The translations under genes and the position numbers were made by a program. This document shows positions 40,601 through 49,369 of a DNA stretch of 64,000 nt, piece after piece. The stretch comes from Polyangiaceae bacterium (GTDB taxonomy: Bacteria > Myxococcota_A > Polyangia > Polyangiales > Polyangiaceae), in NCBI GenBank assembly GCA_020633235.1, contig JACKEA010000001.1:1426001-1490000 (forward strand), written 5' to 3'. The notes below the pieces were generated by a model that was not told where the DNA came from, ran no database searches, and saw nothing but the letters and a program-made list of their open reading frames with translations. Positions within the stretch are counted from its first letter, which is position 1. Every line of letters starts with the position of its first letter.

Positions 40601-40924
40601 ATGTTGCAATACCCTGAACAAGCGCTCGGCTCACTCCTGCGGTGGGCTTACGATTTTTCAGAGGCTCTGCCGGATGAACAGCAGATCGAGCTGAGGATGC
40701 AAGTTCTGCAATTCGCCGCCCAAGCCTTCTCCGCGAAGGAACCGCCCTTCGATCTCGAGGCTGCCGCGAGCGGTCGCCTGCCAGAGGGTGAACGGGTCGT
40801 TTCCCTTGCGACGCTCATAGAAGCGTTCCGTTACTACCAGGAGCGTAGGGACGAACGAGCCATTACGGCTGCGCAGCTGGTTTGGCACATCGTCGGCGTC
40901 CAGCGGATCGCCGCGCTGAACTGA
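40601..40924 (+). CDS. small helical hypothetical protein
   Basis: 107 residues from the ATG at 40601; a TTG at 40589 would add four residues. All-helical, moderately acidic (RWAYDFSEALPDEQQIELRM; LIEAFRYYQERRDERAITAA). No recognised domain. It lies 48 bp downstream of the previous gene and is probably co-transcribed. Confidence 0.5.
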   Translation: MLQYPEQALGSLLRWAYDFSEALPDEQQIELRMQVLQFAAQAFSAKEPPFDLEAAASGRLPEGERVVSLATLIEAFRYYQERRDERAITAAQLVWHIVGVQRIAALN

Positions 40925-40998
40925 TCGAACAGCACGCGGGCGCACGAGGCGCGTCAACGCGGCTTGGCATCAGGACCTCCTCTCAGTAGGCTGCGCTC

Positions 40999-41673
40999 AT
41001 GCCGCTACCAACGGACCTGAAGTTTTACGAAGCGATGGCCACCCAGGCTGACGTGATCTCGGCGGCGATCGACAGTCTGGACGTCCAAGTGTCGTGGAGT
41101 GGGCTGCGAGTCGACGGTGTGGCCGACCCTTCGAAGTTCGATCCGCTCTTCGCAGCGTTCACGGACTACGGCGGAGCGGAAGAAGCGCTTGCCTCTTTCA
41201 CGCAACAGATCTTCTGCTTCGGAAACGTAGCCGTCTTCTGTTTCAACGGGCGGGGCAAGGTTTGGCCTCCAGCGTGGAGATTCGACCCAGCGTATCAGCC
41301 GTACGCCGCCCAGGGCGCTCTGCTCGAAGCGCGTAACCCGCCCATCGTGAACGATTTTGGAACCCCGATTCTCGAACCCGCCCTGGCGGCGTTCAAGGCG
41401 TACTGGGCTCAGCAGGCAGCCAGCATACGCGCACTGGAGGCGTACGTTCGCAGTCCGGTCGGTGTTCCGCCCACTCGGGGTGTACGGGCGGACGAACAAG
41501 CGAGGAATGCTGTGCTTCTGGCAATGGGATTCGAACCTCGGTCGGATGACCTTCCGCACTACCTGAATCCAAGCAAACTCCGGGGTGACATGAAGGGGCT
41601 GTTCGAAGCGCAAATTCTCCGGCCATTTGCGTCCATGCTTGGCGTGAATGGTGCCCCGTCGCTAGCGATCTGA
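40999..41673 (+). CDS. uncharacterised protein
   Basis: 224 residues, ATG start. The N-terminal half has strands rich in aromatic residues (ASFTQQIFCFGNVAVFCFNG), the C-terminal half is helical (AFKAYWAQQAASIRALEAYV). No signal peptide, membrane segment or known motif. It lies 74 bp after the previous hypothetical. Confidence 0.55.
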   Translation: MPLPTDLKFYEAMATQADVISAAIDSLDVQVSWSGLRVDGVADPSKFDPLFAAFTDYGGAEEALASFTQQIFCFGNVAVFCFNGRGKVWPPAWRFDPAYQPYAAQGALLEARNPPIVNDFGTPILEPALAAFKAYWAQQAASIRALEAYVRSPVGVPPTRGVRADEQARNAVLLAMGFEPRSDDLPHYLNPSKLRGDMKGLFEAQILRPFASMLGVNGAPSLAI

Positions 41674-41725
41674 TCCGCATCGCGGGTAGAGTCACCAATG
41701 CGCGTGGGGAGGACCGAGATCGCGG

Positions 41726-41745
41726 TGCGCGCTGATCAGCGCGCA
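41726..41745. terminator. perfect 20-bp palindrome between convergent genes
   Basis: TGCGCGCTGATCAGCGCGCA is a perfect palindrome 52 bp after the stop of the + strand gene and 48 bp before the end of the - strand zinc-knuckle gene. It could act as a bidirectional terminator as a cruciform or hairpin, but no T-run follows. A protein-binding or recombination site is also possible. Confidence 0.4.
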
Positions 41746-41793
41746 TCGACACAGCGTGGCGCGAGTTCAGGGTTTGGCCGCGCCCGGGTCGTT

Positions 41794-42048
41794 TTACAAC
41801 GCCTCGAGTTCGAGTAGGTCCGCCCTGGTCTGCGCGAGCACCGAGGCGAAACAGGTCTCGCAGAACCGTCGTGAGCTGCTGAAGGGCTTTGAAGGCTGCG
41901 GGACGTCATAGCACTTCTCGCCGCGACTGATGCTCGCCTCGCACCTGCTGCAGTCGCACCGCTTCTTGGCTGTAGCGACCTTGGGCCTGCCGAGCGAGCC
42001 ACCGATGAGCGAAGGCGTCTTGCCTCTTGGCGTCTTAGCCTTTGACAT
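41794..42048 (-). CDS. small zinc-knuckle protein next to the helicase
   Basis: 84 residues. After a Lys-rich N-terminus, four cysteines arranged CSRCEASISRGEKC ... CETC form a probable zinc finger resembling the PARP-type or treble-clef pattern. The start overlaps the helicase 3' end by 14 bp, so it is translated with it and probably acts as a DNA-binding accessory. Confidence 0.65.
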   Translation of the reverse strand: MSKAKTPRGKTPSLIGGSLGRPKVATAKKRCDCSRCEASISRGEKCYDVPQPSKPFSSSRRFCETCFASVLAQTRADLLELEAL

Positions 42049-44044
42049 TTTGGAGCTTCTTCACCTCGCGCACGAGGCCGTTGAGGATGTCCTGGAGCGA
42101 GTTGATTGCGGCAGCAAATTCCTCAGTGGTCCATTCGCGGCGCTTCTTCTTCCCCATCCGCTTCGTGATCGCTTCGTTGACCATCTGAAACGCGCCCACA
42201 AAGTTGTTCCTGGCGCCGAGGCCCGGCTTCAGCTTGTAGGGAAGCTCAACCCCATGCGGCGTGAGACCGGTGCGGTTGAGCACCAGTTTCGCGGTCCGCT
42301 TCGCCTCCTCATCGAGGCGCTTCCGAGCTTCTTGCCACTGCTTCGCGGGTATGATCGGGAAGGGCGAGGCGGCCGCGCTCACCGAAGGACCCGTGCCGCG
42401 TCTACTCCGCTCAAGCACCTGGCGCGCGAGAGCGGGATCGAGCCCAAGACTCTCGAGCTTCTTCTCAAGGTCCTCGACGATGTCGGTGTCTTCCGCGGTA
42501 GTGAAATCCTCTTCGAACAGCGAGTCCACGATCTCGTGGTTCACTACCATATCCTCATGGAGCTTCATCCGAGCGTCGCCGTCCGTCACCGCGTGCGGCG
42601 GCTCCGGTTCCTGTCCCCCAGTAACCTCTTCCCAGAACTTCTGGTCGTCGTTCTCGAACTGCTTGAACTTCTTCAACAGCTCGTCGAGGTTCATACCAAC
42701 GTGCGTGACGATCTGCCCATAGTTGTCGGGATGGTTCGGGTCGTTCTGCACGACTACGCGCAAAATCCGGCCGACGAACTGGATGTACGGGGCGAGGCTG
42801 CGAAACGGTCGGAAGATTGCCGCAACACTCAGCTTCGGATGATCGAACCCCTCGCCGAGCATCTGCACCTGAATGATGCAGTCGAGAACGCCGCTGCGTA
42901 GTTCTCGGAGAACCGTCTCCTGCTCTTCCGGCTTCTGCTTGCTGTGGATGATGGCGGCGTCGTACCCGCGCTCTTTGTAGAGCGAGCGGATACGCTGGGC
43001 GTGATTGATCGAGCAAGCAACGCCGATTAGTTGATGTTTGGTGCCGGACTGTCGAAGATGCTCGAGCTTCTCCAAGCTGTTGTCGACGATGCTGACGTTG
43101 CACGGATCGGAGAGGGCAACGCCACGACTGAACCACTCCTCCTCTTTCATCGCGAGGACCTGCTCGAGCGTGTACGTGCGCTCGTTGCCCTCGACTGTGA
43201 AGGTCAGCTCACTCGGCGCGACGTAGCTCGCCTTGAGCCGCTTGATGTATCCCTTGATACTTGCGCTCTTGAACGGGTACCGGAAGATGAGGTCCCCTTC
43301 GAGTTCCTGTCGATCGCTCCGGAAGGGAGTGGCAGTCAGGTTGACGACCTTCGCTGCTGGAAACTTTTGGAACACACGCTTCCAACTTGCGGCCGCGCCG
43401 TGATGGGCCTCATCGACGACGATGAGGTCAAAGAAGTCGTCAGGAAAGCGATTGAGCCATTTGTCGGCATTCACTCCGAGCTGCTGGATGTTCGTCAGAA
43501 TGATGTGCGACTTCTCGCAGACCGACAGGTTGCCAGTGTCGAGCGTCGCAACGTACGGTCCGTTCACCATGTCCCTGTCAGCAAGTACTTGCATGCGCCG
43601 CCAGAAGCACTTCTGCTTGTTGGTGATGTCGAGCGACTTGTATAGCTCGTCCTTGATCGTGAGGTTGGGAGCGATGACCAGAACGCGCCCCTTCGCCATC
43701 CCGAACGGGAGGATCGCGACGAGGCCCGACTTGCCGCAGCCCACGGGCATTTGAATGATCGCCTTCTGACCGCCGTTGTCGAAGAACTCCAGCGCGCGCC
43801 TGTGCGCGTCGCGCTGCGGGTCCCGCAGGCTGGCGTTGCCCTCGATCTCGGCTGGCGTATCGAGGAAGAAGTCGTCGATGGTGTGGCCGCGGCGCAGCCA
43901 CTCGGCGAGCACTTCCTGCTCGTACGTCCACTTCTTGCCGAGACGGGTAGCCGGAATACGCCCCGCCCGGGTCAGCGTGTACAGCTTGGTCTTGCCGATC
44001 CCTAGGTAGGTAGCCGCTTCATCAGTGCTCAACCACTTCGTCAT
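42035..44044 (-). CDS. SF2 helicase with N-terminal excisionase-type HTH
   Basis: 669 residues from the ATG at 44044. Residues 1-52 (TKWLSTDEAATYLGIGKTKL, then TRLGKKWTYEQEVLAEWL) are an excisionase/MerR-like DNA-binding domain. Residues about 75-440 are a type I/III-restriction-like SF2 core: PVGCGKS (100-106), DEAH (211-214), TATP (237-240), then GEGFDHP and QFVGRILR. The C-terminal third is helical and charged with no nuclease motif. Family helicases translocate on DNA in restriction, repair or defence. The fusion of a sequence-reading HTH to the helicase is unusual. Confidence 0.85.
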   Translation of the reverse strand: MTKWLSTDEAATYLGIGKTKLYTLTRAGRIPATRLGKKWTYEQEVLAEWLRRGHTIDDFFLDTPAEIEGNASLRDPQRDAHRRALEFFDNGGQKAIIQMPVGCGKSGLVAILPFGMAKGRVLVIAPNLTIKDELYKSLDITNKQKCFWRRMQVLADRDMVNGPYVATLDTGNLSVCEKSHIILTNIQQLGVNADKWLNRFPDDFFDLIVVDEAHHGAAASWKRVFQKFPAAKVVNLTATPFRSDRQELEGDLIFRYPFKSASIKGYIKRLKASYVAPSELTFTVEGNERTYTLEQVLAMKEEEWFSRGVALSDPCNVSIVDNSLEKLEHLRQSGTKHQLIGVACSINHAQRIRSLYKERGYDAAIIHSKQKPEEQETVLRELRSGVLDCIIQVQMLGEGFDHPKLSVAAIFRPFRSLAPYIQFVGRILRVVVQNDPNHPDNYGQIVTHVGMNLDELLKKFKQFENDDQKFWEEVTGGQEPEPPHAVTDGDARMKLHEDMVVNHEIVDSLFEEDFTTAEDTDIVEDLEKKLESLGLDPALARQVLERSRRGTGPSVSAAASPFPIIPAKQWQEARKRLDEEAKRTAKLVLNRTGLTPHGVELPYKLKPGLGARNNFVGAFQMVNEAITKRMGKKKRREWTTEEFAAAINSLQDILNGLVREVKKLQNVKG

Positions 44045-44506
44045 CGCATGAAACGATAGCAAATGACACCAATTGACGTCAAGACATGGAAACCGTGGCA
44101 GCCGCCACGCGCCTTATCTCTTCGATATTGCGGGGAGTTCTCTCGTCCTCTGGGCTGCGTGCGGCGGCGGAGCCGAGCCGCTCCGGTCACGTGGGAACGG
44201 CCCCCGCCCGAGGACGTCGTGGTGTGGCGAGCGACAAGCCGGTACACCTGCCGGCCGAGTATGGAGCTCGATCTCCGCGCAGAGCGTCTGTTGCTCACGT
44301 GCAGGTCAAGCCGCCGCGGCGGGCCGAGGACGAAGTCGAGGTCAACCGTCGTGAGCTTGAAAAGCGATGAGGACGCCGATCTCGCGTAAGTGCGTCAACC
44401 CCTCGACTCGCTCGCGCTCGCTGAGCCTCACCGATGATTGACGGGGGTCTGCCATGACGATGTCGAACGCGTCGCAAGGCTCGCGCAACGAAGCAGTGGG
44501 GTGATC
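44045..44506. other. 462-bp divergent intergenic region
   Basis: Between the helicase start and the zincin gene, which are transcribed away from each other. It should contain both promoters. No supported small gene or clear palindrome was found; short open frames on both strands are Arg/Ser-rich and unlike real genes. Confidence 0.4.
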
Positions 44507-44983
44507 ATGTCGCCGGCAGAATACGAGGTGCTGCATCGAGCCGAGTACGGCTGGCTGTGCAAGAAACTCGGGCTCGGTCCGGTTTCCCTTTTCGTCACGC
44601 CTACCAGCGACGAAGAGCCAGAGGATCCGCGGTACGGCGGGGCACGTCGGTGCATCTACATTCCGTTCACAACGGGCGATCTCGAGGTTCATGGCGCGTC
44701 ACCAACGCCGGACCACGGCCCGCCAACTTGGATTGCCAAGTCGCCTGAGGGCTGGGACTACTGGGCCAAGTGGCGCACCGATCTTTGGCACGAAGTCACC
44801 CATCAGGTCCAAGACCAGATCCTCGGAATGTGGAACCCGCACGATGGCGACGATGGACACGCAGAGGGCTGGGACGAGGCACTCGCCGAGGTGTCGCGGC
44901 GGCTTGGCGATCGGAGTGCCGTGCTGAAAGAGCTGCTCGCCGTCGACAGATTCGCGGTCGCGATGGGGCGTGCACTAAGGTAG
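44507..44983 (+). CDS. HExxH zinc-metallopeptidase-like protein
   Basis: 158 residues from the ATG at 44507, with a G-rich ribosome site. DLWHEVTHQVQDQ gives the zincin motif HEVTH (95-99), and downstream E124 in EGWDEALAEV could be the third zinc ligand. An upstream strand (CIYIPFTTGDLEVHG) fits the zincin edge strand. No signal peptide, so it is cytoplasmic. It is the first of three + strand genes including a caspase-like protein and an HNH protein. Confidence 0.6.
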   Translation: MSPAEYEVLHRAEYGWLCKKLGLGPVSLFVTPTSDEEPEDPRYGGARRCIYIPFTTGDLEVHGASPTPDHGPPTWIAKSPEGWDYWAKWRTDLWHEVTHQVQDQILGMWNPHDGDDGHAEGWDEALAEVSRRLGDRSAVLKELLAVDRFAVAMGRALR

Positions 44984-45135
44984 GTGGGACACCATGGCCG
45001 CCCGCGGTGCCGGCTCCTCGGGACGTCCTTCGGGCTACAGTCGGCCCGAGGTACCGGGGTGTCATGTGCTGGGTCGTTCTTCAGTGGAGCGTTCGGATGC
45101 TACTTCGGCGCGGCCGCGCTATTCTTCGTCGGCTG

Positions 45136-45906
45136 ATGGAGATCGAACCTGCGGTCTTGTTCTTCCAGTGGCGACCCGACGATGAGCGCGACGAGATCGC
45201 GGAGGCCATAACCATTCTGAGAGGCGAGCACGCCCTCGGCGGAAAAGGGCGCGCGCGCGGCGTGCTGCCGTTCATTGCCGAGCACACGTGCACCAGCGAC
45301 GACCCCCGACAGTTCGCAGCCGAGCTCGAGCGCGAGCTAGCAAAGTTGCCCGAGCTCCAGGTGCTCTACCTTTCTGCGCATGGCCTCGACGATGCGATCG
45401 CGCGCGACCGGGAAGGCCGCGCGAGACTCGACTTCAACGAGCTTCGCCCGTTCCTTGAGCGTGGGCTTTGCCGGTCCAGCAACGTAACGGTCGTGTTCGG
45501 CCTCTGCTACGCGCTGTCGCCGCGCTCGTTCGTGACGTCTATCTTGCCCGCCGCAGTGGTCGAAGCATACGGCTTCACGGCTACGCCCGAAGGGAAGGAT
45601 GTCGCCGCGCTCATCGCTGGCGTCCTCGCCGACGACGTGACTCTCATGGCGAATGCAAGCGCGGAGAACGTGGCGCTCTTTGGGAAGGGCGTGCCATTTT
45701 CGCAGGCGGGGCCGGTCTTCGAGGAGCTACAGCGTCGGCTTGACGCCGCAGTTGACGACTACGAGAGTACGCACGAGCCGGAGTTCTTCGTGGCTGGCTG
45801 GAAGGGGGCCTCGGTGCGGCACATCCGGCGCAGGCAGGGCGGGACGTGGGAGACGGTCACTTCCGTCGCGGTTCCGGGCCGCGGTGCCATCGAGCGCGAA
45901 CGCTAG
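45136..45906 (+). CDS. caspase-like (CHAT/metacaspase-fold) cysteine peptidase candidate
   Basis: 256 residues from the ATG at 45136; an ATG at 45064 would add 24 Arg-rich residues. LQVLYLSAHGLDDA (H82) and VTVVFGLCYALSP (C124) are two hydrophobic strands each ending in a catalytic-type residue, the His/Cys layout of caspase, CHAT and clostripain-fold peptidases. Between them LDFNELRPFLERG is the usual helix. The C-terminal region may be a regulatory part. In bacteria such peptidases often execute suicidal defence. The assignment rests on motif and strand order only. Confidence 0.6.
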   Translation: MEIEPAVLFFQWRPDDERDEIAEAITILRGEHALGGKGRARGVLPFIAEHTCTSDDPRQFAAELERELAKLPELQVLYLSAHGLDDAIARDREGRARLDFNELRPFLERGLCRSSNVTVVFGLCYALSPRSFVTSILPAAVVEAYGFTATPEGKDVAALIAGVLADDVTLMANASAENVALFGKGVPFSQAGPVFEELQRRLDAAVDDYESTHEPEFFVAGWKGASVRHIRRRQGGTWETVTSVAVPGRGAIERER

Positions 45907-45946
45907 AGTCCACCCGAGGCGACAGGCCGGTGTATCCTGCGCAACG

Positions 45947-47359
45947 ATGCCAACCTGCCTGTTCACCGGCGACGCTTTGGGGCGCGACACGCGCGTCGAG
46001 CACACTATCCCGCGAAGCCTCGGGGGGCGCGTGCGGTCCCAAGAGGTCTCCTCGAACCGGTTCAACAGCGCAACGTCGAACCGCTTCGACGATGTCCTGT
46101 GGCAGCCGTACGGAGCAATTTTCAACTACCTCGCGCCGCTGCTCGCACGGGAGCACGCCCAGCGGGCGCTCGAGCTCGATGTCGGCGGGGAACGACAGCC
46201 GCTCCATCCCGGCGGCGAGCTCGGTCTGCGAGGCATGAGGGTGGAGCGGCGTAATGCGCATGGACGCCCGGAGGCGATTGTCCATGAGGATCCGGCGATG
46301 GTAAACGCGTTCGCGGCGAACGCTGGGTGGGGCACTTTTCACGAGACCCACGAGATCGCGAACGTACTTGCTGAGGGCAGGCGTCGCGTACCCGCAATGC
46401 TGCCCGCCATGGAGATCGCGGCCTTGAAGTGCGCGCTCCTCACGCTCGACCACGTCTTGCGGGATGATCCCGCGCGCTTCACGCGCAGCGGCTGGCTAAG
46501 CTCGACCAGGGAGTCGATCACCAACATTGTCCTCGCGGACGGCGACCCGGTCGCCTTTCTCGATCGCGTAAGCTGGGGCGTGCAGTACGAAGAACTCGAA
46601 GCGCTAGCCGAGCTCCGGCAGTGGGTCGGCGCGCCCCCAACGCCGTTTGAGCATCTCGTTGCCGCTTCCGGCAACCCTCGAACAGGCTGCGTCGACGTCG
46701 TGTGGCTGCTGGCCGGGGTCGATCCCTGGGCGTTTCGCCTGACGAGGCTTTGGAACGGCCCCCCGTTCACCGTCGTGGCTGGATGTGGAGTCCTGCGCGA
46801 GGCGGCGGTCTGGCCGACGGTCGCTTCGCCCGAGTGTCTGTGGGAACTCTGTGGTCGATCGGAGCGGCGGTCCTGCCATCCAGCGAACGTCGGAGAAGCG
46901 ACCTTGCAGAGGGTCCTCGGAGAGGTCTCCGCGGCTCGGCGAGAAGGCTTTCGCCGCGCAGTCGACCTCGTCGAGCGGCGGTGCGATGACGTGGTTCGTA
47001 GCGGACTGTTGAACCTCGCCCGCTTCGACGATGCGGAGCCCATCATTGCTCCGGGCGACACGTCAATTGGCAGAGGACTCGAACGCCGACTGCACCGACT
47101 ATTCTGGTCGCGAGTTCAGGACGCAGAGGGCCGGCGAGTCTTGGACGACGCTCTTGCGGCTGCCACCGCAACGCTGCGTCCGGAGACGCGAGACCAGCGC
47201 GTGACTCGCGACGATGCGCTGGGCAACACGGTGGACTGGCCGACGTGGCTTCGGTGTCATCGCAGCGTGCTCAATGCAGTCGCGAACCCGCTCGGACTAC
47301 CTGGCGAGCTGCGCACGATCAGCTTTACGATCGAGCCCGCCCCCGCCCAGACGCGATGA
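45947..47359 (+). CDS. HNH-type endonuclease-like protein with long C-terminal domain
   Basis: 470 residues from the ATG at 45947. The first ~50 residues read CLFTGDALGRDTRVEHTIPR, then SLGG, followed by SSNRFNSATSNRFDD, which matches the HNH fold used in restriction-like proteins (paired first Cys, EHTIP, and an Asn-containing helix). The remaining ~400 residues are helical and strand-rich with no known domain and may recognise a target or partner. It lies 40 bp downstream of the caspase-like gene and is probably co-transcribed. Confidence 0.65.
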   Translation: MPTCLFTGDALGRDTRVEHTIPRSLGGRVRSQEVSSNRFNSATSNRFDDVLWQPYGAIFNYLAPLLAREHAQRALELDVGGERQPLHPGGELGLRGMRVERRNAHGRPEAIVHEDPAMVNAFAANAGWGTFHETHEIANVLAEGRRRVPAMLPAMEIAALKCALLTLDHVLRDDPARFTRSGWLSSTRESITNIVLADGDPVAFLDRVSWGVQYEELEALAELRQWVGAPPTPFEHLVAASGNPRTGCVDVVWLLAGVDPWAFRLTRLWNGPPFTVVAGCGVLREAAVWPTVASPECLWELCGRSERRSCHPANVGEATLQRVLGEVSAARREGFRRAVDLVERRCDDVVRSGLLNLARFDDAEPIIAPGDTSIGRGLERRLHRLFWSRVQDAEGRRVLDDALAAATATLRPETRDQRVTRDDALGNTVDWPTWLRCHRSVLNAVANPLGLPGELRTISFTIEPAPAQTR

Positions 47360-47409
47360 TGCGTCGAACGGTAGGCATTGCCGAGCACTCCAGGTAGGCG
47401 CGGGTTGAC

Positions 47410-47433
47410 GTGGGCGACGTTCATGTCGCCCAC
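47410..47433. terminator. 9-bp stem hairpin between convergent genes
   Basis: GTGGGCGAC-GTTCAT-GTCGCCCAC forms a perfect 9-bp stem with a 6-nt loop, between the HNH gene stop (47359) and the end of the small - strand gene (47447). It is a likely bidirectional transcription end, without a strong T-run. Confidence 0.5.
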
Positions 47434-47446
47434 ATCCGTTCGGAAG

Positions 47447-47656
47447 TCACTCTGCGCGGGGACGATCGCGCCGCTCCGCATCGACACGCTCGTCGATGTT
47501 GCGGAGTTGGACCGTCGTCGCGGGGTTCGTTGGGAAGTAGTCGAAGCGGAGGTTCCAGCTGCCGTCGCGGTTCTCGAAGGCGACGCCGATGCGCGTCCAG
47601 AACTTCTTGGTGTCGGTGCCCTCGCCACGCTCCACCACCGCCACGATCTGCTTCAT
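47447..47656 (-). CDS. small conserved protein
   Basis: 69 residues from the ATG at 47656, which has GAGGA upstream; an ATG at 47680 is also in frame. The sequence KFWTRIGVAFENRDGSWNLR followed by FDYFP is a compact beta-rich pattern seen in many small uncharacterised proteins of myxobacteria and on mobile elements. Function unknown. Confidence 0.6.
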   Translation of the reverse strand: MKQIVAVVERGEGTDTKKFWTRIGVAFENRDGSWNLRFDYFPTNPATTVQLRNIDERVDAERRDRPRAE

Positions 47657-48316
47657 GTTCGTCCTCGTGCTGCTGCTCATGACCTTGTCTGCTTGCGTGA
47701 GCCGTCGGCTCGTTCGTCCCGCGCGGGCTGCCGGCGCTCCTCGGCATGGCGGGCTGCCTTTCTCGGAGGGCTCCCTCCGGGAAACCGTGAAAGCAGAAGC
47801 TCGCCACCCGAAGGGCCCGATGGTGCGAGGCGCGCCGTTCTGTGCTGACCGCGAGAAACGACGCCGAAAGGAAGCGCTGGAGACGAGTTCAGGCGGCAAC
47901 CGGAACAGGCCAGATCGGTGACGGCTGTGGACCGCGGCGGACCCCGGTGCAAGGCTCAGCACCCCGGCGCATCGGTGGGCGGCTAGCGCCATCCGACGCT
48001 CACTTTCATCTCAAAGGGAACCCAGACCTCGGCAACCTCTTGATTCTGTTGGGCAGGAAAGTCGAGTTGCAGGCCCGCGATCTGAACCCACCGCGCGCGA
48101 CTGGTCGCGCCCAAAGGTGCCCGCTACCCGGTGCCCGACGTCGCGAAAGCACCAATCCAGCTGAATGTCCGGCATTCTCAGGCCGCAAAGCGGCGCAATT
48201 TCGGTCCCTGTAGGGCCCCAAAAGGGCCGCAGAACGGCTCCACGTCGGCTTCCAAACTCGCCGCACGCAACATGCCGTACTTGACCGCCTCACGGCCGGA
48301 GCTCACGTTCTAGTCG
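47657..48316. other. 660-bp region upstream of the integrase module, no supported gene
   Basis: No convincing open frame on either strand. A short hairpin-like sequence, GGCCC-CAAAA-GGGCC, lies near 48214-48228. The region may contain the promoter and recombination sites of the integrase module, but no repeat matching the tRNA end was recognised in it. Confidence 0.4.
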
Positions 48317-49369
48317 TTGCCGTCACCCCCCGACACCGTCGCCTGGCTCGCGCGGTTCCGCGCCGAACCAGAATCAGCCATGAAGCATCTGGTCCTGACG
48401 CTGGACCGGCAGGCCGCCCTCCGCGTGATCGAGGGGGCACGCCCCCTGGCGGTCGGAGGTGCGGCGGAGATGCTCGATGCCCTGATCGCCTCCTGGAGCG
48501 GCACCACGGACGAGACGTGGTTCATCCTCCGCGATCTCGCCCTTCGACCGCCCGAGGTGGATCCCCTCGCGGACATCCCGTCGCCCGCGGGCTTGCCTCC
48601 GGAAGCTCAGTCGGAAATCGGTCGAAAAACACTCCGCGCCCTGCGCACCGTCGTCCGCCAGCGCGCCCTTCACCTCGCCCGCAAGCTCGCTCCGCCCCCG
48701 ACCCGACCCGTTACGCAGCTCCGCGGTCGCGCGCGCGAGCACCGCGCGCGTAGCTCGCCTCGAGCCCGCGCCGCGCCTTCCGCTGCCGCCGCGGACGCGG
48801 ACCCAGAGCCACCACCAAGCCCACCACCGTCGCGTTTGCTGACGACGCGTGAAGCCGCAGCTTATTGCGGTTTCAAGAGCACTTCTGCGCTTCGCAAGGC
48901 GAAGCACGAGGGCCGGATTTCGCCCGCCGGCCGCCGAGGGGGCAGGGGAACGCTCATGTGGGACCTGGCGGAGCTCGACCGATTCCTGGAGGGCAGGGCA
49001 CCTGGTACGATCGCCGCGGATCGTCCGGGTGCGCCCTCCGAAGGAGACGCACATGGACAACTGGACACGTCGCTGGAACAGCTGGGTCGCCCGAACGCGG
49101 GTACCCGGCGTTTGGAAACGAAAGAAAGGAGGACATCTCGTGCGAGCCCGAGTGGTGGATCCCGTAACGGGTCGCACGAAAGAGATCCGCAAGGTGCTGC
49201 CGGAGGCGGATCTGGCGGAGGCCTACAAGTGGCTCTCGGAAGAGCGGGCCCGCGTGCGGGCCGGCCGCATCACAGCGGAGGTACCGAAGACGCGCTTCGC
49301 CGACTTCGCGGTGTCCGTGCTGGAGCACAAGGTCCAGCAGGGGCATCTAAGAAGCCCAAAAAGCGTTGA
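48317..49369 (+). CDS. excisionase-type helix-turn-helix protein of the integrase module
   Basis: The first ~240 residues are coherent: a helical N-terminal region, a Pro/Ala-rich linker and then LLTTREAAAYCGFKSTSALR with ELDRFLEG, a helix-turn-helix of the excisionase type. The frame continues for another ~105 codons overlapping the integrase start, but that part has the composition of a shadow frame; the native end may be near 49050. The start is a TTG at 48317 or the ATG at 48380. It probably controls integration direction or expression of the integrase that follows. Confidence 0.55.
   Translation: MPSPPDTVAWLARFRAEPESAMKHLVLTLDRQAALRVIEGARPLAVGGAAEMLDALIASWSGTTDETWFILRDLALRPPEVDPLADIPSPAGLPPEAQSEIGRKTLRALRTVVRQRALHLARKLAPPPTRPVTQLRGRAREHRARSSPRARAAPSAAAADADPEPPPSPPPSRLLTTREAAAYCGFKSTSALRKAKHEGRISPAGRRGGRGTLMWDLAELDRFLEGRAPGTIAADRPGAPSEGDAHGQLDTSLEQLGRPNAGTRRLETKERRTSRASPSGGSRNGSHERDPQGAAGGGSGGGLQVALGRAGPRAGRPHHSGGTEDALRRLRGVRAGAQGPAGASKKPKKR

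Noticed and set aside
41519..41532. GGGATTCGAACC match to the tRNA-Gly T-arm, possible second attachment site
   Set aside because: Only 12 bases, inside a plausible coding gene, and the similarity stops at once on both sides; chance or generic tRNA-like match.
44041..44298. Open frames in the helicase/zincin intergenic region
   Set aside because: Low-complexity Arg/Ser composition with no ribosome site.
47992..48293. Minus-strand frames upstream of the integrase module
   Set aside because: No start signals or domains; probably non-coding.
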